From the NCBI GenBank assembly GCA_016859345.1, contig CM029116.1:3988643-4052642 (forward strand): a stretch of DNA of 64,000 nucleotides, in the 5' to 3' direction. Origin of the DNA: Istiophorus platypterus. Lineage: Eukaryota; Chordata; Actinopteri; Istiophoriformes; Istiophoridae. How positions within the stretch are numbered: position 1 is the first letter of the stretch; the number at the start of each line of letters is the position of its first letter. The notes beneath the pieces are model-generated. The model did no database searches and was not told the origin of the DNA. It worked only from the letters and a program-made list of their open reading frames with translations. Below, in pieces: positions 1 through 10,896 of this stretch. The position numbers and the translations under genes are program-made.

Positions 1-1060
1 CTCAAAAACCCATTGTTATATTTAATTTTTACATGCGGGTATCCAGTTTCGTATAGGAAACCATTGGAGCAGTGGCTCCTTTAACCTGCTTCTCCCGTAA
101 ATATGATCTTGTCCATGAAATTGCAATCGTCTCCTCACCTTGGATCGAGATGTTGCAGAGAATGATACGAAGCAGACAATAACCATCCCTTGAGAATATG
201 CTTTATTTACAACAATAAAAAAATTACAGCCTTCACAAGCGAGCACAGAAACAAAAACCTATTCAGAGGTGTGTAGACCTGAATGTGGAAAGTTTCAGGC
301 TGCAAAAAATGAAAAAGACAAAAAACAAAAATGCACATATCGTGCTAAACACATCATTTTGCAAGAGAGAGCAATTACTCACACCAGTTCTTGTTATTAA
401 GTTTGATTAAAAGCACCGCAAATCTCGCTGAAGTAGAATTTATATGTGGAGGAAACTGAATTTATTCCGCCTTATTTGTTGTGTGTTACCATGTAAATGA
501 CGATCAAGATAGTTACACTATCGAATCAACAATTTCAAAAGAATCTGACTTAATATTTACAAGGATTACTTATAATCATGTTGTAAATCCTAGTTACTCA
601 TCAACCAGCCACAAATACAATATGAATTCAAAATTTCAAAAGGCTATTTCATTTTTTACAATTTAGGCATTTAGGCTTTTAGAATCAAACATTATCATAA
701 GTCAAGCTCCTTTCTTGGTGTCAAAGTGGACGGCAGGAAAAGCACGGTGGCAGCACTGATGTTGACGTTGTTCCATCCAGGTGTGACAACCGGTGGGCAC
801 AGTCCCGGGTTCCTGCCGGCTAAACGAAACGGGATGCAGCCGTTGTTCATGTTGTTGGTCAGTACTGCTCGAAAAGACGATACGTCCACCGTGAGAAAAA
901 GGTCAGCCCGACGGATGAACCACACCGCAACCTCATGAGTCCGTTAGTGGCAAGCTGCGATCTCATGGCGAATGTATGTTTAGGTTCTACAGCAAACCAT
1001 CATTTCCCTCTGTCGCAATCCCCGTGACCTCGAGAGTCCACGTAGGAAGGGCGAACCGTC
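1..1060. other. Left flank, probably claudin 3' UTR and downstream DNA
   Basis: Downstream of the minus-strand claudin ending at 1061. Minus-strand AATAAA signals occur at 461-466 and 202-207 (TTTATT on the plus strand), so part of this stretch is probably its 3' UTR. A GC-richer patch at about 695-945 carries a 76-codon minus-strand ORF that I do not recognise. No other gene is seen. Confidence 0.4.
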
Positions 1061-1696
1061 TCACACATACTGTCTAGATGTGGACACTGACTTGGCAGGT
1101 GTGAATGTGGGCACGTAGTGGGGGTGTTCATGCTTGGGCGGGCAGTTCCAACACAGCAGCCCCCCTCCGATCAGCAGCAGCGCAGCGGCCGCCCAGCCGA
1201 TGTACAGCGCCGCCCCCAACTCATACCTCTGGGCTTCGATCAGCAGCGGGTTGTAGAAGTTTGTGATGATTGTGTTGGCCGACCAGGAGACCGGAATGAG
1301 GACGAGCAAACCCGAGACGATGAACAGAACCCCGGCCAGGATGCAGGCCTTCGCCTTGGACCCCTCCTCCTCGATGCAGTTGGTGCACTTCCCGCCGGCG
1401 ATGGACAGCACCAAGCCAAAGATCCCAGTCAGGATGGAGATGACGATCATGGCGCGGGCGGCCTGCAGGTCCTGGGGCAGAGCCAGCATGGAGTCGTACA
1501 CCTTGCACTGCATCTGGCCCGTGCTCTGCACCACGCAGTTCATCCACATTCCCTGCCAGATGGTCTGGGCCGTGATGATGTTAGCGCCGACGAAAGCGGT
1601 GACCTTCCACATGGGCAGGGCGCACACCACGATGACCATGAACCAGCCTATCACGGCCATCGACACGCCGATGATCTGGATCCCCTGAGACACCAT
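1061..1696 (-). CDS. Claudin (claudin-3/4-like), intronless, copy 1
   Basis: A four-pass tight-junction protein that seals or forms pores in the paracellular space of epithelia. The single exon encodes 211 residues, the normal claudin length. The first extracellular loop has the family signature: W30, G49-M50-W51 (usually GLW), and the disulphide pair C54 and C64. The conserved KCTNC after TM2, NPLL in the second loop, cysteines after TM4 (palmitoylation sites in the family) and a C-terminal Q-Y-V PDZ-binding end are all visible. The frame is open upstream to 1861. I chose ATG 1694-1696 because it aligns with the other claudins, has a strong context (G at -3 and +4), and the TATA element at 1764-1771 lies inside the longer ORF. 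It differs from its neighbours in ending QYV rather than DYV and in a His/Pro-rich tail. The exact claudin number cannot be assigned here. Confidence 0.93.
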   Translation of the reverse strand: MVSQGIQIIGVSMAVIGWFMVIVVCALPMWKVTAFVGANIITAQTIWQGMWMNCVVQSTGQMQCKVYDSMLALPQDLQAARAMIVISILTGIFGLVLSIAGGKCTNCIEEEGSKAKACILAGVLFIVSGLLVLIPVSWSANTIITNFYNPLLIEAQRYELGAALYIGWAAAALLLIGGGLLCWNCPPKHEHPHYVPTFTPAKSVSTSRQYV

Positions 1697-1763
1697 CTCG
1701 CCGGCATTCGCTCCTCGCTCGTCGAAATCCAAAGAGAGAGACAAGTGGGATGGCGCGAGCTTG

Positions 1764-1771
1764 TATTTATA
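1764..1771 (-). promoter_or_regulatory. TATA box of claudin copy 1
   Basis: TATAAATA on the minus strand, 68 bp upstream of the start codon. This predicts transcription from about 1735-1740 and a short, unspliced 5' UTR. Confidence 0.65.
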
Positions 1772-1861
1772 AGTTGTCGGTGAGAAGAGGGTACAGAGCC
1801 ATGAGGGTATGTGATACCACAGTGCTCGGGCTCCCATTGGCTGGAGGGAGTTTACACACAA

Positions 1862-2824
1862 ACAGAGACCCAGTGACCTTTAGTGGTGCTGACCTGCCAC
1901 AAAATCCGAAGCCTCAAGGTCACGACAGAAAATCACTTTCCCGTCCTTTAACTGTTTGTTTTCTAATTCATTTAGTAAAATAAAGGACAATTAATGAAGA
2001 TGTTTCTACTAAAATGAAAAGTTTAATAACTTTGTCCATTTACACTGAAAAGCAAATGTGGTGAATATTCAACTTGTTTAAAAGGAAAAATGGATAAAAC
2101 TATTTTACCAAAGACTGAAGTTTAATTATAGTTTAATTCTAAATACAAAGACAGTTAAACTTGATTTTCAAAAAATGCTGCACCTGCGTGAGAGAAACTA
2201 CAGGATGTGTGTTTTTTCTTTACAGCCAGGGGGCAGTGTGGGACAGGTATAATTACTTAAACACCAGGTACGTCTCTAAATTTAATTTCGAATAAGATGC
2301 GACTTCTGGATTTTGAGCATCTTGGGAAAATATACAGTCATTTAAATTTTTTTTGACAATCTGATTGCATCTCATAGTTCATAAATATTATAAAGATAGC
2401 CAGACTGATTTCACGACAAAATTGTAATATTGTATTATGTTGTTTTCAGATTTTTTTTAATTAAAAAAAAAAATGTTTTTTTACATTATATGATAAAGCA
2501 GTTATTACTATAAAGTTTATGTTAAATTTTTTGACAATTTTACAGTGATATTTTTTATTTAGGGCTGATATGCTAAGCAGTATTTTACAGTGTAATGAGG
2601 ATTTAATCTTTAGACAAGTTGTTATGTAGAACTCGGTTTTACTTGTACAAAATGTGTTGTTTTTAGATATTAATCGAGTAAAATCTATGGGTTGTGTATA
2701 TCAGAGCGCCACCTTATGTCTTCTTACCGAAGGTTACATTTATCTTAAGATTAAACTATTTTAGTTATTGAATCTAAAAAGAACACAAAAAAACATGACA
2801 ATACAGTGTTGATAGAAAAAAATC
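1862..2824. other. Intergenic, AT-rich, between claudin copies 1 and 2
   Basis: No gene is seen. The stretch is AT-rich with several poly-T/poly-A runs. A CTCF-like motif lies at 2223-2236 on the plus strand (12 of 14 consensus positions, GGGGGCAG core intact). Confidence 0.5.
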
Positions 2825-2830
2825 TTTATT
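2825..2830 (-). other. Polyadenylation signal of claudin copy 2
   Basis: AATAAA on the minus strand, about 380 bp past the stop codon of the claudin at 3211-3834. It implies a 3' UTR of roughly 0.4 kb. Confidence 0.5.
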
Positions 2831-3210
2831 TACAGTTTCTGAAAGTCAAATACAAAACATATTTAAAAAATGAAATGATATGTAAAAGGGCACAAAAGGA
2901 TGACGACATGCTGACATAGAATTCATCAAGGTGACATGTTCAACGTTCAATCTTTACACCGTTATTTTTTAAAACTCAGTCCACAGAAGCAGTCGTCTGG
3001 GTGTGGTCCACACCTGCTTTTTTCTTGGCATCGACGACACAAATCCAGAAGTGCTGTAACTTAACCACTAACAATCAATCAAATGAGCAATCAGCGCGAA
3101 ATGCGAATCATACATAGTGTGGAAATGTGAATCAGTTTCACGGACCACAAAGCGTTTCAGCTCAAATCCTTTAGTTTCAGTCTCGGTCTTCTTGTTCCAC
3201 CTCCCCCTCC

Positions 3211-3834
3211 TCAGACATAGTCCTTGGGTGCAGACGAACGGGGAGCTGAGTACTTGGCAGAGAAGTTATCCTTGGGAGGGCAGCTGGCGCAGAGGAATGC
3301 ACCGCCCAGGATGAGGAGGGCCGAGGCCCCCCAGCCGATGAAGAGTGCGGCCCCCAGCTCCCTCTTCTGAGACCCAGCCAGCAGCGGGTTGTAGAAGTCA
3401 GCGATGATACCGTTCGCCGTCCAGCACACTGGGATGAGGCACAAAACACCGGAAACAATGAAGATGGCGCCCGATGCCACGCTGATTTTGGCTTTGGATC
3501 TCTCGTCCTCCACGCAGTTGGTGCACTTGCCGCCTGCCAGGGCCAGGAGGATGCCGACAATGCCGATCAGGATGGAGATGATGACGAGGGCGCGGGCGGC
3601 CTGCAGGTCCCGCGAGAGGGCCAGCATGGAGTCGTACACCTTGCACTGCATCTGGCCCGTGCTCTGCACCACGCAGCTCATCCAGATGCCCTCCCAGGAT
3701 GACTGAGCTGTGACAATGTTCTGGCCGATGAAGGCCGTCACTTTCCACTGGGGCAGGGCGCACACAACGATGACCGCGATCCAGCCGATGATGGCCAGGG
3801 CGATGCCCAGCATCTGAAAGCCGGCAGAAACCAT
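3211..3834 (-). CDS. Claudin (claudin-3/4-like), intronless, copy 2
   Basis: A tight-junction membrane protein of 207 residues in one exon. The first loop has W30, G49-I50-W51, C54 and C64. KCTNC follows TM2, NPLL is in the second loop, and the tail ends K-D-Y-V, a class PDZ-binding end expected to bind ZO proteins. Position 29 is Gln (ALPQW), where the other four copies have Met (LPMW). It lies head-to-tail with copy 1, 1.5 kb upstream of it. The start at 3834 has a purine at -3 and G at +4 and matches the start of its paralogues. The gene is intact, with no frameshift. Its number within the teleost claudin family is not assigned. Confidence 0.94.
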   Translation of the reverse strand: MVSAGFQMLGIALAIIGWIAVIVVCALPQWKVTAFIGQNIVTAQSSWEGIWMSCVVQSTGQMQCKVYDSMLALSRDLQAARALVIISILIGIVGILLALAGGKCTNCVEDERSKAKISVASGAIFIVSGVLCLIPVCWTANGIIADFYNPLLAGSQKRELGAALFIGWGASALLILGGAFLCASCPPKDNFSAKYSAPRSSAPKDYV

Positions 3835-3969
3835 GTCTCCTCAGGAAGCTTCTTGCACAGGTGTCCAAAAAAGAAATAGGGTCCAAAAAGTTTTATGTCT
3901 CTGTAAGTCGGTAAAGTCTCGCTCAAGAGATCCCAGGGAGTAAATGTGTGGCCACGGTCGGAGCAGGCC

Positions 3970-3976
3970 TTTTATA
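3970..3976 (-). promoter_or_regulatory. TATA box of claudin copy 2
   Basis: TATAAAA on the minus strand, about 135 bp upstream of the ATG at 3834. It predicts a start near 3940 and a roughly 100-nt 5' UTR. Confidence 0.7.
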
Positions 3977-4079
3977 CACTTACCTTGGGAGGGGATTGAT
4001 GCACACGCACACATACACACACACACATATGCCCACTCACACATACACACTGTCACATAGGGCTGTGGTGCGATGACTA

Positions 4080-4121
4080 CACCCCCGCCCCCGCCCCCAC
4101 CCCACCCCCCACCCCACCCCA
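4080..4121 (-). promoter_or_regulatory. G-quadruplex-prone G tract in the claudin copy 2 promoter
   Basis: The plus strand is an almost pure C run broken by single A or G bases. The minus (coding) strand therefore has more than four runs of four or more G with one-base loops, about 105 bp upstream of the TATA box. Regulatory function is inferred. Confidence 0.45.
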
Positions 4122-5999
4122 GGCATGTTTCATCTTGTCAGTTTTTGTCTAAGCAATCGTTGCAGGTGGAACAGCCTCTATGTGACTAACAGGTGCTGAG
4201 ATTAATTTTGAAGACTCTCAGAAATACCATCAGCCGCACCCTGAGAAAAATCAAGGTAGCGGCCAATAGGTAGCTTTTTCACTGTTGTAGTTGTTCTCTT
4301 AGCTGTGGTAACAGTGGCTAAGACTACATCACTTGCATGTGAGCTCAAAATCACACATGTATAAAGTGTCAGCTTTTGAGGAACTATGAAGATCACTGTG
4401 GTTTGACAATGGTGCTTTGTTTTTGTTTGTTCCTCCAGCTAACTCTCAAAATGTTTCCCAAATGCATAGATTGCACTTCTCATCAAAATGAAGAACAGAC
4501 AAAAGCATTTCCAGAGTTTCAACACCCCAAAACTAAACAGTGAATAACTGCCCGCTGATGTCAGGACGAGACGACCGATGAGGTCGACTTTTTTCAGTTT
4601 GTCTGTCAGTTCGAGTGCTTCCACGCTTGTGATGTGAGAAAAAAAAAGAAAAACAAGGAAGTCTAGAATGGAGAGAGAGAAAAAAGGAGTGTGCACCTGA
4701 TGTCTTAACGTTCGACGCTCGGTCTCTGATCTCTTGGGCTGAGGGAGTTTCAGGTTGAGACAAGGGTAGAACACATGTGCTTTTGTTCACTGATGCCCAG
4801 TTGTTCACAGTGACGACAGTGCGAGTCTATGAGGGAATAGTGTGCAGTGTGTGTGCATCCACATGTTTTTATATAAATTCATAAAAATACCGTTCTCGCA
4901 CATATTTAGCTATCACTTATTTTTCGAAATAAAATCAGCACAAAGGATTTACTGAGGCTCACTGCCATGAAAATGACAGGATCAACTGAACCGAAACACC
5001 TTGGCCCTCTGCTGCAGATGTTTTAAATATCGTAACAAATGTAAATGTCAGCACAACGATAACACAGCACATTGTTTAAAGTTTTCATATTGTCCTTATT
5101 AAAAAAAAAAAAAAAAAAGACTTTTAATAATCTGTAAACTTAAAAAAAATGCAGCTGGTTGGGTAGAAGCTCAGATTGTTCCTGTATCAATTAGCCCAGG
5201 TACCCTCAGGTGTTTATTGCAAAAACTACTTAACTACTTACATTCTTTATAGATTACACTGATTAAAACAGGATTACTCATACAGTGGTGTAATAGAGGA
5301 CATGCCCATGGAAATATTTTTACAATATATGTAGAAAACAAAAATAAAGACCTCAGGATTTTTTTTTTTTTCAAATAATGATTCTATTAAAGAGGAAAAC
5401 AACGAGTTGTTGCTTTCATATACAACCTATGTATCTATGAATATAATTCATAAAGGATTTGACTTTACACTTTATATGAGTACGTACAAAAAGAAAAGAT
5501 GAACTATAGGTGAAAAAAAAGGAGAGAACAAAGCTGACCTTTGAGCGTTGTCAGTCCTTCAAGGCCAAAGCGCCGCAGCCTTCTCTTATAGGTCTGTGGT
5601 CGGAGGTTAAACGTTCACTCTGCAGCCCCCGGGTCCCACTTGAATTATCAATAGTTTTCCAGGGCAGTGGGGAGACATCAGGAGGAAGATGCTGGGGAGA
5701 CGGCAAACACCATGCCAAGTGATTCCAGTTGACAAACTCTCATGAAAATAAAAGAGGGAACGGCGAGAGGGGGCAATGAGAGGCAGAGAGAGGATCAGAT
5801 TGTTTCGGAAATGAATAGAGGCAGTGTTTAAGAGCCAAAACTGCCTTTAGGACTATAATGCCTCCATTTTATCCACGGTAAGATCATTAAGGCTACTTGG
5901 GCCTGGATATGGAGATTGGGTTCCGCACGCACAAGCGGACGCGGGGAGGAATTTTTACAATTAAGACTCTGAGGAGAGATGGTTTCAGGGTGAGATTAG

Positions 6000-6240
6000 T
6001 CCCGATGCGTGGGTCCCGTGGGCCTCACTCAGGCTTTAGGCGGGAACGTGGGGTTCACCCCAATCAGGCCGGCAGACTATCACAACGCCAACATATAGAG
6101 ACACAAAGCTCACAGCTACGGGCGACCGAGAGCTGCCAGTTAACCTGCATTTCTTTGAAACCCTGCGAGCGAGCCCCCCCCCAGGAATCGAACCCAGGGG
6201 CTTCTCCCTGTGAGGCAACGGCGCGAAGCACCACTCCCAC
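6000..6240 (-). repeat. Degenerate copy of a common fish interspersed repeat
   Basis: Read on the minus strand, it carries in order a 'cgccgttgcctcacag' block, a GGGTTCGATTCC box (6184-6195), a GCAGGTTAACTGG block, a TGTCTCTATATGTTGGC block and a GATAGTCTG block. This series is familiar from a widespread teleost repeat with a tRNA-like B box. The copy is diverged, has an expanded C/G run beside the B box, and has no ORF. Borders are approximate and the family name is from memory of its appearance, not from a search. Confidence 0.6.
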
Positions 6241-9200
6241 ATACTGGCCACAGTTCAGTTTCACAGCGCTAAGATCCAATAGCAGAGCTGGGAACAGTAG
6301 TTACCGTGGCTGCTTGAATTTAGGAGGGAAAAGTTAACCAACTACCACGCCTGTAGCTTAACATGTGAAATGCTTTACCCTTTTTTTCCTTTACTATTAG
6401 TAAAATACATATTTAGAAACATATTTGTTTATAAAATTTATTTATTTATTTTTATTCTAATGTGTCGAACATCGGTGTCTTGCATCTTGGCAGAAAGTAG
6501 TTGGACATTTTGGTGTGTAGATTTTCAAAAGGAACTGAAGTTCTACTTTTGTCATTGCAACGAAAACGGTTGTCTTGGTTTTGAATTCCAAGTTGCATTC
6601 ATTTTTACCAGCCAGTATAATGGACCTATTTAGCTTACAATATGGCCAGAAACCAGACAGTCAAATGTTTTATTTATCTAGCTATTATTATTCATGAAAG
6701 AAACCAGTTATATGAACATCCTGATTTTTTTTCTTAGAGACATTTTGTTTGTTTTTTTCAAGAGATGGAAAAAACAAAACAGTGGTTTCGTGGGAAGTAT
6801 GTGTGTGTGTGCGTGTGTGCGTACGCACCTGTGCGATGTCATCACAGTGAGCCCCGAGGCCATTGCTCAGGTACAGTCACAGTTTCAGCAGGTAATTTGG
6901 GCTCAGTGTGTGTCTTTGTGGGATGTTGGGTGAGTCACGCGTGTCTGGGCATGACACATTGTCACATGACACAAACAGGAACCCGAGGTCTTCGGGAGTC
7001 TGCAGGAAAAATGAGAGAGAGTGAAACACCAGGAGTGTAGAACATATGAAAACAGCACACTATCTCCTTTAGAGAATCGATTTTGCTCGTTTCCTTTTTT
7101 GGAGAACACAGCGGCGCAGGTGCTCAGAGTCCTTTATTTTGCTTACTTTGGTGACAGACATCTCTCCAGCTGCAAATCTCATTGGTCGTGCTACTAAATG
7201 AGAGTGTCAGATAAACATGTTAAATACTAATATAAGCCACCACAGAGTAGCTGCCACGCAGGTTTTGTTGACTTTAAAGAAATCCCTGATTTTGCTTTTC
7301 TCATCTTCCTCAATTGTTTTAGTTTCTTAACACATCTTTTTTCTTCTTTTTCTTTTGGCCCCCCATCACTGGACTGTGGGCTTCGATATTTCATCCCACG
7401 CTACATCTGGTGTCCAGATAAATGCAACTGGGAAACAAAACCTAAACAGAGAAGAGTCTGAATTAAATGTGAATATTTCCATAGTAGTTGGGACTGAGGA
7501 GCGCCGGCTTGGAAGAAACAACAAACCTACAGTGCCTCGTGAAAACCAGTCAGACCTGCTCCTGCACCCCTGACAGGTGAATGTTTGGCAAGGTGCTCTG
7601 CAAGTGTCTACAAGTAATTTTCCAGGAAAAAAAAAAAAAGAAACAGGACAAATCAGGAAGATGCACCCGCTGTAAATGTGCTGAATTCCCCTTTAATATC
7701 AGCCACGTTTCGTGTGGATGAAAATGTCACGAAAAAACCCCCACACAGGTGTGTAAGAGGCCAGAATGTGGGCGTGCGTGACCCACAGTAAATAAGAGTA
7801 GGACATTCAGTGGACTGAGACTAACTGGGGTTTGTTTTCAATATTAAATACATTTTTGCAAACATATCTGTCTCGTATGTGATTTGATTTCAATGGATAG
7901 AAAAGTCTCTGCTTCGCATAAAATCACCATATAACCACGAGAAACTTTATGGAGAATGACATTTAGGAATATTAACGTCACAATTCAACCATGCTGTTCC
8001 TGAAACTTAGTATAAAAAAGGAAGAAGCCTTCTCATACAACCAGCTGTATGAAAGTGCAAATCGAGACCCTGAAAGCCAGCAATGAAATGAATAATGCAT
8101 AATGCAAGGATGTAACACTAACCCGGGTATAATATTTAACCTATGTATGTTTGAAAAAAAAAAAGCCAGTTTAAGTGGGCTGTAACAGTGCAGAGGACAG
8201 ACTTCTAGGAAAGTCAGGTGAAAAGAGGGCGGCACGACCGTCAAGTCCCGCTGCTGTCGGCCTAACTTTAAAAGCATCGCTGATTTAAGGCTCGGTCGCG
8301 GCAGTTTGCTCATTGCTTTTCACTGTTTGTAGCAGGGTATTAGCATCTCGTCTTTGCATTCTTGTGTGAGTAGATACAAACTTGTTATTGAGGCATTGTG
8401 AAAAAAAACAAACAGTTGATGCCTGCAGAGATACCCAACGTAAATGGTTTCTCAGAGGCATCAGCCAGTCAGGCGTGCTGATCCACGTTGTGCCTATCTG
8501 ACTTTTATCTGGTAACCCCCGCTGAACCGTGCCTCACTGCGAGGGATTCCAAGGCGTGGAAATTGTGTCTCCCTGACAGGAGGAACTCCCGAACTCCCCC
8601 CCCGCACTCCTAGTACAGGAGACGACTTGCAGGCGCAAAGCAAAGGAGGAAAACAAGAAAAACATTTGATCTGTGTCATGTTATACATCAGAAAGAGCTG
8701 AGGAATAACTGACTGTATAGTTTTGGAAAGGCATCAGAAAGCTGCCATGTGTGAAATGTCCTTTCAAGTGTCACTTCACCTAGCAATGTTTTGACAGTTA
8801 TATGATAACAGCAGTCTTTACTTACAGAGCACTTATCAAAAGCTAAGGTACAAAGTGTCTCACTCAAGGCAACAAATTAAACTGATGATAAAATCATTAG
8901 ATCGAACTAAAAAAAAAAAGAAAAGGGTCCAGTAAGATGTAAGAAATAAAAAATTCAAATAAAATTAGAATAGATAAAGGACGATTTGGATAAAATGGAA
9001 ACGCTCAGGATAATCTCTCAGAAGAGATTTAAAAGACCTTTTACGAAACTATTGCCGTCTCTGCAAACCTGACATTCACGCGTGTGAACAGCAACATTTT
9101 TTTCGGCTGAAATCTCTGACATCGGAATCCACAACAATTCTGCAGTTACAAGCAAAATCCTAAAGCAGGTCGTTTTGTTTCTGCAGAACCAGAAAGACAT

Positions 9201-9410
9201 CATCAACTCAGCACAGACAGAATGAGACGGCGGCTCCCTCTGCCTGTAAAAGCAGTGCTTTACAGTACAGTGCACACAAACTGTCACCGTCTCATGACAC
9301 AACTGTGCTAAGTCTCTCTTTGATATTATTCTTCTTACTGAAAACATAAAATCACAACAATGTCATTTGCAACCAAAGTGATCTGGATGCTAAAGTTCCT
9401 GCCAGGTGTG

Positions 9411-9451
9411 TGTCTGTGCGTGTGCGTGTGCGTGTGCGTGTGCGTGTGCGA
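9411..9451 (+). repeat. GTGTGC-type simple repeat
   Basis: A perfect hexamer-like alternation of GTGTGC units, purine-pyrimidine alternating and thus Z-DNA-prone. Confidence 0.8.
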
Positions 9452-9502
9452 CTCTGTGGGGGAGGTCAAGCACCAGGTAGCAGAGGGGCTCGTTCCGACC
9501 GC

Positions 9503-9518
9503 TGACCCCAGGTGACCC
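9503..9518 (-). promoter_or_regulatory. DR4 nuclear-receptor-type direct repeat
   Basis: On the minus strand the two half-sites are both GGGTCA with a 4-bp spacer (GGGTCA-CCTG-GGGTCA). A further AGGTCA half-site lies at 9463-9468 on the plus strand. DR4 spacing is the type used by thyroid-hormone and LXR/CAR-class heterodimers. Binding is not shown. Confidence 0.35.
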
Positions 9519-10699
9519 CTCTTGATTAGGGGCGAGCCTGTAATGACGGGGAGCTCACCTGTCGTCCAGCCTCACCGCTCCCGCTTGTCTCACAGAGAAG
9601 CTGTTTGAGATGTTCTCTTATGTTCTCGCCTGTTTGAGTTTTGGGGGTTTTTGGGGGGGTTGATCCATCAACAGGCTAAAATCGCTGATAAGGATTCAGG
9701 CGAACAGAACGGAACAGCTGTGACACACCGTTTTGTGAACCGTGAAAAGAGGAGAGAGCTGATTTATTTATTTTTTTAAATCATTTTTCTGGTCAGACCC
9801 TCAGTTGAGTGTTTTAATCGACTTGCTCGGAGAGAACCGTTGCCTGAAACTAAATGTGCTCTCTGTCCTCTGAGGTTCCCGATAAGTGATCGCATACAAA
9901 GGGGGATATTCACTGCGGGGGATTAGTTACACAGGTGAGCCACCATTAAGCCCCGGGTATATACTTATGGTTTAACATTTGCCATGGAGCGTCCCACGGG
10001 TTCACAAGACTAGTACCTACTTATGCCAGGTCACAGACTACGAGGCGGATGTTCTCGCTGCTTTTGTTTATTTGAATATATAATCATATACCTTCAGTTT
10101 AAGGAAAAACAACTCAAGCATACAGACTGATAATGAGCCCTGTTAACTTATACCCGATGCTTTTTTCCCCCTTCTTTCTGTCTCCCAGGCAGAATTATGT
10201 AGCAGACCAACAAATACAAGGCCTGTCATTGTTGCTTTTTTTTTTTTCTTTCTTTCTTGCATGGAGAGCTCATTCGCATGGTGATTCAACATTTTTCTCC
10301 AAGGTTGTCACATGTCACAGATGCGTGCTGTTACGAAAAAAATTCATAATGACTTAAAAAGGTCGCTGGTACGCTGCCATTTTCCTATGATCAGAACTGA
10401 GTACGTTAATGATTCTTGTGGGAATTTCATCTGCGTAAATGCGGTTTGGAGTTAAGACGCCATCCTCCATAAAACCCTATTTGTTTAATATTTTTACTCT
10501 TATCTAAGAATCTGCAGGTAGTTGGCAAAATTTTTTAGCAAGAATGCTGCTCTTCTCGGTTCTTCCATGTGACACAATTCCATTTGAATGTAATGTTAAG
10601 GAAAAAAAAAAAAAAAAGCAGTGTCCGCACATGCAAGTGTAGTTTGAAGGTAAACACGATGCCACCTTAAGCTGACTCCACCTTCAGACGTCTAAGCTG

Positions 10700-10706
10700 T
10701 ATAAAG
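10700..10706 (+). promoter_or_regulatory. TATA box of claudin copy 3
   Basis: TATAAAG, 197 bp upstream of the ATG at 10897. A pyrimidine-rich (ccctctccctttctctccc) initiator-like stretch follows at about 10724-10743. Confidence 0.6.
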
Positions 10707-10896
10707 AAGGTAGAATCTGTTTCTCCCTCTCCCTTTCTCTCCCAGTAAAAGTCTTACGCAGGACTTCGAGTCGGACGAGATCCGATATCGCCTTCATCTC
10801 CGGAGGGTTGAGCCTGCGGACACAGAAGGCCTTCTATCCACAGAGCCCCGGAAGAGAGTCTCTGCTCGGCTCCTTCTCCATCCCCAAGCTCCAGCA

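Larger units (their letters stand above)
4126..10690. other. Intergenic region between divergent claudin groups
   Basis: About 6.5 kb separate the minus-strand pair from the plus-strand trio. No protein-coding gene is recognised. It holds a degenerate interspersed repeat (about 6000-6240), GT/GC-alternating simple repeats (about 6798-6830 and 9411-9450), poly-A runs, and a perfect DR4 nuclear-receptor-type repeat at 9503-9518. Some of it is presumably claudin regulatory DNA. Confidence 0.5.

Noticed and set aside
1118..1783. Long plus-strand ORF opposite claudin copy 1, and similar long ORFs opposite copies 3 (10754-11464) and 5 (17740-18522)
   Set aside because: They mirror intact claudin genes with GC-rich third positions, have Arg/His/Gly-rich nonsense composition, and match no family.
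6184..6195. tRNA-type B box suggesting a tRNA gene
   Set aside because: No A box or cloverleaf of proper length fits. The flanks match a degenerate interspersed repeat instead.
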